From Candidatus Ideonella esbjergensis (GTDB lineage: Bacteria > Pseudomonadota > Gammaproteobacteria > Burkholderiales > Burkholderiaceae_C), in assembly GCA_016710065.1 (NCBI GenBank), contig JADJLP010000016.1:1-64000 (forward strand): a stretch of DNA of 64,000 bases. The letters are read 5' to 3'. Shown here piece after piece: positions 38,707-46,467 of the stretch. The notes below the pieces were generated by a model that was not told the origin of the DNA, ran no database searches, and saw only the letters and a program-made list of their open reading frames with translations. The stretch's first letter is position 1; the number at the start of each line of letters is the position of its first letter. The position numbers were made by a program, and so were the translations under genes.

Positions 38707-40032
38707 ATGACTCCCGTGCCTTCTCGGCCCCAGCGCCGTCGCGGCGCGCTGGCGCTGGGCGTGGTGGGCGTACTCGGCACACTGCTGCTTTCGTCCAATG
38801 CCCCCAGCGGCCTGCTCGCAGCGGACCGTGACTCCTCATCGGGCAGGAAGCTGGCCCTGGCCACGCTCGATGCGTCGCCTGCCAAACATTTGCGCCTGGT
38901 GGACGAGCCGCCCGCCTCCGCCCCATTGCCCGCCGCCGCTCTGGCAGGCAGCCCCGAGCGGCGGCTGATCGCCGTCTATCAACTGGTCGCCGCCAACAAC
39001 CTCGACACGGCACTGCGCGCTGCCGACGCCCTGGTGGCCAGCCATCCCAACTTCAAGCTGGCGCAACTGGTGCATGCCGACCTGATGTCGGCCCGCGCCG
39101 GGGCGCTGTCTGGCTTTGGCACCTCCAGCACATCCAACCATACTGGCGTGACCGACGGCTTGGCCGAACTGCGCGACGAAGCCCGGTTGCGCCTGCAAGC
39201 CTTGCAAGAGCGCCCCACGCCGGACACCGTGCCAGACGAGTTCGTGAGCCTGCCCGCCACCACCCGATACGCCATTGCCGTGGACACTTCCCGGGCGCGG
39301 CTGTACCTGTTCGAGAACAGTGCACAGGGCTTGCAGCTGGTGGAAGATTTCTACGTCTCGGTGGGCAAGCAAGGGGTGGACAAACTGGTGGAAGGCGACC
39401 AGAGAACACCGCTGGGCGTGTACTTCATCACCGACCACTTGAGCCCGCGCTTGCTGCAGCGGCGCTTTGGCGCTGGCGCCCTGCCGCTGAACTACCCCAA
39501 CGCCTACGACAAACTGAAGGGCCGCACCGGGAGTGGCATCTTGCTGCACGGTGTGCCCCTGACCACGTACTCCCGCCCGCCGCTCGACAGCGATGGCTGC
39601 GTGGCCATGGCCAACGAAGACCTGCAACGCCTGGCCGCGCGCCTGCCCCAGCGCGACACGCCGGTGGTGATCACACGCCAGATCAAGTGGGTGCAGGCGG
39701 CGCAGGCCAAGCACGGCGAACGCGAAGCTTTCATGCGCGCCGTGCAGGCTTGGCAGCAGGCCCGCATGGCAAACAATGCGCAAGCGTTGCAATCACTGTA
39801 CGAGTCCACCCCGTTGGACCCAATGGATTTGCAGGTGCGGCAAAGGCTGACCCGCGCGCCCGCCGCCATCGACGACATCAGCGTAGTCACCTGGTACGAC
39901 GACCCCGACAAGATGGTCGTCACCTTCAAAGAATATGGCGCCGCCAATGGTCAGCACGAACACCTGTTGCGCCAGTACTGGGGCCGTAGCGGCGACGCCT
40001 GGCGCATCGTGGTCGAAGGCCAGGTGCGCTGA
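38707..40032 (+). CDS. L,D-transpeptidase (YkuD) with NTF2-like C-terminal domain
   Basis: This peptidoglycan-acting or protein-attaching L,D-transpeptidase of about 441 aa has an N-terminal membrane anchor/signal (GALALGVVGVLGTLLLSS). The YkuD domain (about residues 185-330) shows the HG and catalytic SDGC motifs (ILLHGVPLTTYS, LDSDGCVAMANEDL), and a C-terminal domain (FMRAVQAWQQARMANN to DAWRIVVEGQVR) resembles those of the two upstream genes. The organisation matches Cds6-type L,D-transpeptidases (name recalled). ATG 38707 is chosen; GTG 38665 in frame overlaps the TPR gene stop. Confidence 0.8.
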   Translation: MTPVPSRPQRRRGALALGVVGVLGTLLLSSNAPSGLLAADRDSSSGRKLALATLDASPAKHLRLVDEPPASAPLPAAALAGSPERRLIAVYQLVAANNLDTALRAADALVASHPNFKLAQLVHADLMSARAGALSGFGTSSTSNHTGVTDGLAELRDEARLRLQALQERPTPDTVPDEFVSLPATTRYAIAVDTSRARLYLFENSAQGLQLVEDFYVSVGKQGVDKLVEGDQRTPLGVYFITDHLSPRLLQRRFGAGALPLNYPNAYDKLKGRTGSGILLHGVPLTTYSRPPLDSDGCVAMANEDLQRLAARLPQRDTPVVITRQIKWVQAAQAKHGEREAFMRAVQAWQQARMANNAQALQSLYESTPLDPMDLQVRQRLTRAPAAIDDISVVTWYDDPDKMVVTFKEYGAANGQHEHLLRQYWGRSGDAWRIVVEGQVR

Positions 40033-40044
40033 GACCCGCAGATC

Positions 40045-41874
40045 TCAACGCTTTTGCGGTGGCAAATCGGTGCACGACCCATGCGCCACTTCCGCCGCCA
40101 TGCCTATGCTCTCACCCAGCGTGGGGTGGGGGTGGATGGTCTTGCCGATGTCCACGGCATCCGCGCCCATCTCGATGGCCAAGGCCACTTCGCCGATCAT
40201 GTCGCCCGCGTGCGTGCCCACCATGCCACCGCCGAGGACCTTGCCGTGGCCATGGGCCTCGGGGGAATCGTCGAACAGCAACTTGGTATAGCCCTCGTCG
40301 CGCCCGTTGGCAATGGCGCGGCCCGAGGCCGTCCACGGGAACAGGCCTTTCTTCACCTTGATACCTTGGGCCTTGGCCTGGTCTTCGGTCAGGCCCACCC
40401 AGGCCACTTCGGGGTCGGTGTAGGCCACGCTGGGGATGACGCGTGCGTTGAAGGCCGCGCTGGCAAGTGCCTTGTTGCCCTGCAGCGTGCCAGCAATCAC
40501 CTCGGCCGCCACATGCGCCTCGTGCACGGCCTTGTGCGCCAGCATGGGCTGACCCACCAGATCGCCAATGGCGAAGATGTGCGGCACGTTGGTGCGCATC
40601 TGCACGTCGACGTTGATGAAGCCGCGATCCGTCACGGCGACCCCAGCCTTGTCGGCAGCGATCTTTTTGCCGTTGGGCGTTCGGCCCACGGCCTGCAACA
40701 CCAGGTCGTAGGTCTGCTCGCTCTTGGCGCCGTCGGCCGACTCGAACTGCACGGTGATGCCCCCAGCAGTGGCCTTGGCGCCCACCGTCTTGGTCTTCAG
40801 CATGATGTTGTCGAAGCGGTGGGCGTTCATCTTCTGCCAAACCTTCACCAGGTCGCGGTCGGCGCCCTGCATCAGGCCGTCGAGCATTTCCACCACGTCC
40901 AGGCGCGCGCCCAGCGTGGAGTAGACCGTGCCCATCTCCAGGCCGATGATGCCGCCACCCACGATGAGCATGCGCTTGGGAACCTGCTTGAGTTGCAGCG
41001 CGCCGGTGCTCTCCACGATGCGCTCGTCGTCGGGGAAGAATGGCAGGCGCACAGCCTGCGAGCCGGCCGCGATGATGGCGTGCTTGAATTTCACCACCCT
41101 GGTGGTGCCGGTCTTGTCCTGGCCATTGCCTGTCGTTTCTTCGACCTGCACGTGGTACGGGTCGATGAAGGCGCCGTAACCGCGCACCGTGGCGACCTTG
41201 CGCATCTTGGCCATGGCGGCCAAGCCACCGGTGAGCTTGGCGATGACCTTTTCCTTGTGGCCGCGCAGCTTGTCGATGTTGAGCTGCGGCATCCCGAAAT
41301 CGACGCCCAGGTCGGCCATGTGGCTGACCTCGTCCATAACCGCCGCCACGTGCAGCAGCGCCTTGGACGGGATGCAACCCACGTTCAGACAGACACCGCC
41401 CAGCGTGGCGTAGCGCTCTACGATCACGACCTTGAGGCCCAGGTCGGCCGCGCGGAATGCTGCCGAATAGCCGCCAGGGCCGGCGCCCAGCACCAGCACG
41501 TCGCAGTCCACGTCGGCCGCGCCGCTGTAGCTGCCGGCAGGGCCGGCAGCTACCACTGCGGGCGCTGCGGACGGAGCTGCCATCGATGCTGCAGCGGGTG
41601 CAGGGGCAGCAGCAGGCGCAGCAGCGGCCACGTCGCCAACCGCTTCCATCGTCAAGATGACCGAGCCTTGGTTCACTGTGTCACCCAGCTTGAGCTTGAG
41701 CTCCTTCACCACGCCGGCATGCGACGACGGGATCTCCATCGAGGCCTTGTCGCTCTCCACCGTGATCAGGCTCTGCTCGGCCTTCACCGTGTCGCCAGGC
41801 TTGACCAGCAACTCGATCACGCCCACGTCCTTGAAGTCGCCGATGTCGGGAACTTGAATGTCTATCAATGCCAT
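40045..41874 (-). CDS. lpdA: dihydrolipoyl dehydrogenase (E3) with N-terminal lipoyl domain
   Basis: E3 of the pyruvate dehydrogenase complex reoxidises dihydrolipoamide with FAD and NAD. The 609-aa form carries a lipoyl domain (about 1-80; modified Lys in ESDKASMEIPS), an Ala/Pro linker, then the flavoprotein. That part has the FAD motif VLGAGPGGYSAAF, the redox pair GGVCLNVGCIPSK, the NAD motif IVGGGIIGLEMG and the His-Glu active site near the C-terminus (HPHPTLGE). The N-terminal lipoyl domain is a known betaproteobacterial variant. Start ATG 41874 (MALIDIQVPDIG). It is the last gene of aceE-aceF-lpdA, 14 bp after aceF. Confidence 0.95.
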   Translation of the reverse strand: MALIDIQVPDIGDFKDVGVIELLVKPGDTVKAEQSLITVESDKASMEIPSSHAGVVKELKLKLGDTVNQGSVILTMEAVGDVAAAAPAAAPAPAAASMAAPSAAPAVVAAGPAGSYSGAADVDCDVLVLGAGPGGYSAAFRAADLGLKVVIVERYATLGGVCLNVGCIPSKALLHVAAVMDEVSHMADLGVDFGMPQLNIDKLRGHKEKVIAKLTGGLAAMAKMRKVATVRGYGAFIDPYHVQVEETTGNGQDKTGTTRVVKFKHAIIAAGSQAVRLPFFPDDERIVESTGALQLKQVPKRMLIVGGGIIGLEMGTVYSTLGARLDVVEMLDGLMQGADRDLVKVWQKMNAHRFDNIMLKTKTVGAKATAGGITVQFESADGAKSEQTYDLVLQAVGRTPNGKKIAADKAGVAVTDRGFINVDVQMRTNVPHIFAIGDLVGQPMLAHKAVHEAHVAAEVIAGTLQGNKALASAAFNARVIPSVAYTDPEVAWVGLTEDQAKAQGIKVKKGLFPWTASGRAIANGRDEGYTKLLFDDSPEAHGHGKVLGGGMVGTHAGDMIGEVALAIEMGADAVDIGKTIHPHPTLGESIGMAAEVAHGSCTDLPPQKR

Positions 41875-41888
41875 GTCGCGCTCCCGGT

Positions 41889-43544
41889 TCAAAGCGCAAT
41901 GCGGCGGAAGTCCGCCAGCAGCGATGCGAAGTAGACGTTGAAACGTGCGGCGGCGGCACCGTCGATCACGCGGTGATCCCAGCTCAGCGAAAGTGGCAGC
42001 GTCAGGCGCGGCTGGAAGGCCTTGCCGTCCCACTTGGGCTCGATGGCGCTCTTGCACACGCCCATGATGGCCACCTCTGGCGCATTGATGATGGGCGTGA
42101 AGTAGCGCCCACCGATGCCACCCAGACTGGAGATGCTGAAGCAGCCACCGCTCATCTCGGCCGGCGAGAGCTTGCCGTCGCGGGCCTTCTTGGCCAGCTC
42201 GCTCATCTCGGCGCTGATCTGGAAGATGCCCTTCTTGTCGCAGTCCTTGATCACCGGCACCATCAGGCCGTTGGGCGTGTCCGCCGCGAAGCCGATGTGG
42301 AAGTAGTTCTTCAGCACCAGGGTGTCGCCGTCGAGGCTGGCATTGAACTCGGGGAATTTCTTGAGCGCCGCCACGGCGGCCTTGATCATGAAGGCCAGCA
42401 TGGTCACCTTCACGCCGCTCTTCTCGTTCTCCTTGTTCAGCTGAACGCGAAAGGCTTCGAGCTCGGTGATGTCGGCGTCGTCATGGTTGGTGACGTGCGG
42501 GATGATGACCCAGTTGCGGTGCAGATTGGCGCCGCTGATCTTCTTGATGCGCGAGAGGTCCTTGCGCTCCACCGGGCCGAACTTGGCAAAGTCCACCTGA
42601 GGCCAGGCCAGCAGCCCGGGAAAGGCACCACCCGTGGCAGCGGCCGCCGCCGGGGCCTTGGCTCTTTGCGCTGCGGTCTGGACTGCGCCGGCCATCACGC
42701 CCTTGACGAAGCCTTGCACGTCGTCCTGAGTGATGCGGCCCTTCAGGCCCGAGCCCTTGACTTCGGCCAGCGGCACGCCCAGTTCGCGGGCGAGCTTGCG
42801 GATGCTGGGCGAGGCATGCGGCAGGCCCTGGGCGGGCGTGCCGGGTTGGTGCGCAGCTTGGGCCGTGGCTGTAGCTGGCGCAGCAACAACAGGCGCCGAG
42901 GCCGTGGCGGCCACAGGGGCAGCTGCAGCGGCGGCTGCCGGCGCGGGCGCGGCGGCAGCACCGCCCGCACCTTCCAGCACCACCAGCAGCGTGCCCTGGT
43001 TGACCTTGTCACCCAGCGCCACCTTGATCTCCTTGACCACGCCAGCGTGCGACGAGGGGATCTCCATCGAGGCCTTGTCGCTCTCCACGGTGATCAGGCT
43101 TTGCTCGGCCTTCACTGCGTCTCCCACCTTGACCAGCAGCTCGATGACGGCCACGTCCTTGAAGTCGCCGATGTCTGGCACCGTCACCTCGATGGGGCCG
43201 GAGGCGGGCGCCACGGGTGCGACTGCGGGCGCAGTGGCCACGGGTGCCGACGCTGCAGCAGCGGGTGCTGCGGGGGCGGGTGCCGGGGCAGCCGCTTCAG
43301 CCGCACCGGCCACCTCGAGCATCAGCAGCAGCGTGCCTTCGCTCACCTTGTCGCCCAGCACGACCTTGAGCTCCTTCACCACGCCGGCGTGCGACGACGG
43401 AATTTCCATCGAGGCCTTGTCGCTCTCCACGGTGATCAGGCTTTGCTCTGCCTTCACCGTGTCGCCGGGCTTGACCAGCAGTTCGATGATGGCCACTTCC
43501 TTGAAGTCCCCGATGTCAGGGACTTTCACTTCTATCAATGCCAT
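41889..43544 (-). CDS. aceF: dihydrolipoyllysine acetyltransferase (E2), two lipoyl domains
   Basis: E2 core of pyruvate dehydrogenase, 551 aa. Two lipoyl domains (about 1-75 and 118-192) each carry ESDKASMEIPSSHAGV, separated by Ala/Pro-rich linkers. A peripheral subunit-binding domain (ASPSIRKLARELGVPLAEVKGSG, about 255-290) is followed by the acetyltransferase domain with the active-site LSWDHRVIDGAAAARF near the end. The lipoyl domain sequences are nearly repeated in lpdA. It lies 25 bp after aceE on the same strand. Confidence 0.96.
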   Translation of the reverse strand: MALIEVKVPDIGDFKEVAIIELLVKPGDTVKAEQSLITVESDKASMEIPSSHAGVVKELKVVLGDKVSEGTLLLMLEVAGAAEAAAPAPAPAAPAAAASAPVATAPAVAPVAPASGPIEVTVPDIGDFKDVAVIELLVKVGDAVKAEQSLITVESDKASMEIPSSHAGVVKEIKVALGDKVNQGTLLVVLEGAGGAAAAPAPAAAAAAAPVAATASAPVVAAPATATAQAAHQPGTPAQGLPHASPSIRKLARELGVPLAEVKGSGLKGRITQDDVQGFVKGVMAGAVQTAAQRAKAPAAAAATGGAFPGLLAWPQVDFAKFGPVERKDLSRIKKISGANLHRNWVIIPHVTNHDDADITELEAFRVQLNKENEKSGVKVTMLAFMIKAAVAALKKFPEFNASLDGDTLVLKNYFHIGFAADTPNGLMVPVIKDCDKKGIFQISAEMSELAKKARDGKLSPAEMSGGCFSISSLGGIGGRYFTPIINAPEVAIMGVCKSAIEPKWDGKAFQPRLTLPLSLSWDHRVIDGAAAARFNVYFASLLADFRRIAL

Positions 43545-43569
43545 GTTGTTGTCTCCTGCGAGTCGCCAA

Positions 43570-46290
43570 TCAGGCGTACAGCGGGTTGATCTTGTCTGCC
43601 TTGATGCCGTACTTGGCGATCGCCTCGGCGACCTTGGCCGCCGGCACGCTGCCTTCGTCGGCCAGCGACTTCAGGGCCGCGACCACGATGTAGTGGCGGT
43701 TGATCTCGAAGTGCTCTCGCAGCTTGCTGCGGAAGTCGCTGCGGCCAAAACCGTCGGTGCCCAGCACCTTGAACGAACGACCATGCCCTTGCGAATCTTT
43801 GGGCATGAAGGCGCGAATCTGGTCGGCGTAGTTCTTCATGTAGTCGGTGGACGCGATCACCGGACCGGCATGGCCGCCCAGTTGCTGCGCCACGAAGGGC
43901 ACGCGCGCTTGTTCGGTGGGGTGCAGCAAATTCCAGCGCTCGCAATCGGCGCCGTCACGAGCCAGCTCGTTGAAGCTGGGGCAGCTCCAAACGTTGGCGG
44001 CCACGCCCCACTCTTCTTCCAGCAGCTTCCTGGCGGCCATCGATTCGCGCAGGATGGTGCCCGAGCCAAGCAGGTTGACGCGCGGGGTCTTCTTCGCACC
44101 TTCCTCCAGCAAATACATGCCCTTGATGATCTCGGCTTCGGTGCCGGCGCGCAGACCCGGCATGGCGTAGTTCTCGTTCAGCAGCGTGAGGTAGTAGAAG
44201 ACGTTCTCCTGCTTCTCCACCATGCGCTTCAAGCCGTGCTGCATGATCACGCCCACTTCGTGCGCGAAGGTCGGGTCGTAGCTGATGCAGTTGGGGATGG
44301 TGCCAGCCAGGATGTGGCTGTGGCCGTCTTCGTGCTGCAGGCCTTCGCCGTTCAGCGTGGTGCGGCCGCTGGTGCCGCCCAGCAGGAAGCCACGGGCCTG
44401 CATGTCACCGGCGGCCCAGGCCAGGTCGCCAATGCGCTGGAAGCCGAACATCGAGTAGTACACATAGAACGGCACCATGATGCGGTTGCTGGTGCTGTAG
44501 CTGGTGGCCGCCGCAATCCAGCTGGCCATCCCGCCAGCCTCGTTGATGCCTTCTTGCAAAATCTGGCCGGCCTTGTCCTCGCGGTAGTACATGACCTGGT
44601 CCTTGTCGACCGGGGTGTACTGCTGACCTGCGGGGTTGTAGATGCCGACCTGGCGGAACAGGCCTTCCATGCCGAAGGTGCGGGCCTCGTCCACCAGGAT
44701 GGGCACCACGCGCGGGCCCAGGGCCTGGTCGCGCAGCAACTGGGTGAGGAAGCGCACATAGGCCTGGGTGGTGCTGATCTCGCGGCCCTCGGCGGTGGGC
44801 TCGATCACGCTCTTGAAAGTCTCCAGCGCCGGCACGGTGAAGCTCTCGTCGGCCTTGGTGCGACGGTGCGGCAGGTAGCCGCCCAGGGCCTTGCGGCGCT
44901 CGTGCAGGTACTTCATTTCCGGCGTGTCATCGGCCGGTTTGTAGAACGGCAGCTTGGGCAGCTCGCTGTCTGGAATGGGGATGTTGAAGCGGTCGCGGAA
45001 GATCTTGATGTCTTCGTCGGTCAGCTTCTTGGTCTGGTGGACGTTGTTCTTGCCTTCGCCGGCCTTGCCCATGCCGAAGCCCTTGACGGTCTTGATCAGC
45101 AGCACCGTGGGTTGGCCCGTGGTGTTCACGGCCTTGTGGTACGCCGCGTAGACCTTTTGCGGGTCGTGGCCGCCGCGCTTCAGGGCCCAGATGTCGTCGT
45201 CGCTCATCTTGGCCACCATCTCCAGCGTGGCGGGAGAGCGGCCGAAGAAGTTCTTGCGCACGAAGGCGCCGTCGTTGGCCTTGAAGGCCTGGTAGTCGCC
45301 GTCCAGCGTGTCCATCATGACCTTGCGCAGCGCGCCGTCCTTGTCGCGCGCCAGCAGCGGGTCCCACTCGCTGCCCCAGAGCAGCTTGATCACGTTCCAG
45401 CCCGAGCCGCGGAACTCGCCTTCAAGCTCCTGCACGATCTTGCCGTTGCCGCGCACCGGGCCGTCCAGGCGCTGCAGGTTGCAGTTGATGACGAAGATCA
45501 GGTTGTCGAGCTTTTCGCGTGCGGCCAGGCCGATGGCGCCCAGTGACTCCACCTCGTCCATCTCGCCATCACCGCAGAAGACCCAGACCTTGCGGTTTTC
45601 GGTGTTGGCAATGCCACGGGCGTGCAGGTACTTGAGGAAGCGCGCCTGGTAGATGGCCATCAAGGGGCCCAGGCCCATCGAGACGGTTGGGAACTGCCAG
45701 AACTCGGGCATCAGCTTGGGGTGGGGGTAGCTCGACAGGCCCTTGCCCTCCACTTCCTGGCGGAAATTCAGCAGCTGTTCCTCGGTCAGACGGCCCTCCA
45801 TGTAGGCGCGGGCGTACACGCCGGGCGCCACATGACCCTGGATGTAGAGGCAGTCACCGCCGTGGTTCTCACTCTCGGCGTGCCAGAAGTGGTTGAAGCC
45901 GGCGCCAAACATGTGGGCCAGCGAGGCGAAGGAGCCGATGTGGCCGCCCAGGTCGCCACCGTCTTCGGGGTAATGGCGGTTGGCCTTCACCACCATGGCC
46001 ATGGCATTCCAGCGCATGTAGGCGCGCAGCCGCTCTTCGATCTCGATGTTGCCGGGGCAGCGCTCTTCTTCGTCAGCCGGGATGGTGTTGACGTAGGCCG
46101 TGTTGGCCGAGAAGGGCTGGTCTATGCCCGATTGGCGCGCCTCGCCCAGCAGTTGCTCCAGCAGGAAGTGGGCACGCGCGGAGCCCTCGGTGGCGATGAC
46201 GGCGGAGAGGGCTTCGAGCCACTCTCGGGTTTCCTGGCTGTCCACGTCAATGGCGGCAGCACCAGGCTTCTGATCAGGCATGGCGGACAT
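43570..46290 (-). CDS. aceE: pyruvate dehydrogenase E1, homodimeric type
   Basis: E1 decarboxylates pyruvate with thiamine diphosphate and acetylates the E2 lipoyl groups. At 906 aa it is the normal size for the homodimeric alpha/beta-fused enzyme. The ThDP motif GDGEMDEVESLGAIG is followed by NLIFVINCNLQ. Other family stretches include HLGGHIGSFASLAHMFGAGF and the C-terminal VLGTDGFGRSDFR. ATG 46290 is preceded by AGAGGAG at 8 nt. The first gene of the operon, it is divergent from a sensor kinase gene 177 bp away. Confidence 0.97.
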   Translation of the reverse strand: MSAMPDQKPGAAAIDVDSQETREWLEALSAVIATEGSARAHFLLEQLLGEARQSGIDQPFSANTAYVNTIPADEEERCPGNIEIEERLRAYMRWNAMAMVVKANRHYPEDGGDLGGHIGSFASLAHMFGAGFNHFWHAESENHGGDCLYIQGHVAPGVYARAYMEGRLTEEQLLNFRQEVEGKGLSSYPHPKLMPEFWQFPTVSMGLGPLMAIYQARFLKYLHARGIANTENRKVWVFCGDGEMDEVESLGAIGLAAREKLDNLIFVINCNLQRLDGPVRGNGKIVQELEGEFRGSGWNVIKLLWGSEWDPLLARDKDGALRKVMMDTLDGDYQAFKANDGAFVRKNFFGRSPATLEMVAKMSDDDIWALKRGGHDPQKVYAAYHKAVNTTGQPTVLLIKTVKGFGMGKAGEGKNNVHQTKKLTDEDIKIFRDRFNIPIPDSELPKLPFYKPADDTPEMKYLHERRKALGGYLPHRRTKADESFTVPALETFKSVIEPTAEGREISTTQAYVRFLTQLLRDQALGPRVVPILVDEARTFGMEGLFRQVGIYNPAGQQYTPVDKDQVMYYREDKAGQILQEGINEAGGMASWIAAATSYSTSNRIMVPFYVYYSMFGFQRIGDLAWAAGDMQARGFLLGGTSGRTTLNGEGLQHEDGHSHILAGTIPNCISYDPTFAHEVGVIMQHGLKRMVEKQENVFYYLTLLNENYAMPGLRAGTEAEIIKGMYLLEEGAKKTPRVNLLGSGTILRESMAARKLLEEEWGVAANVWSCPSFNELARDGADCERWNLLHPTEQARVPFVAQQLGGHAGPVIASTDYMKNYADQIRAFMPKDSQGHGRSFKVLGTDGFGRSDFRSKLREHFEINRHYIVVAALKSLADEGSVPAAKVAEAIAKYGIKADKINPLYA

Positions 46291-46375
46291 GGTTTGTCTC
46301 CTCTAAAAGGCCATGTGTTGTTCGGTCCGGCGCGCAGTGTGGCACAAGTCTGCGCAATTTCCAAATGGCGGATGT

Positions 46376-46404
46376 TGATTTCATATTATGAATTTCTGAA
46401 ACCC
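46376..46404. promoter_or_regulatory. AT-rich palindrome between aceE and the sensor kinase
   Basis: The divergent intergenic region contains TTCATATTATGAA, a perfect palindrome around a central T within AT-rich DNA. It is a candidate operator or promoter element for aceE or the kinase gene. A related TTTCATATTA occurs upstream of phaC near 17023-17032. Regulator unknown. Confidence 0.3.
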
Positions 46405-46467
46405 AAGGTCCCTTCCCACTACCTGGGCCAAACCGGCTCGGGTGACCCCGAACGCCATAATCCGCCC

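Noticed and set aside
41868..45546. Very long plus-strand open frames opposite aceF and aceE
   Set aside because: Antisense shadows of conserved pyruvate dehydrogenase genes; composition is His/Gly/Ala-rich and not protein-like.
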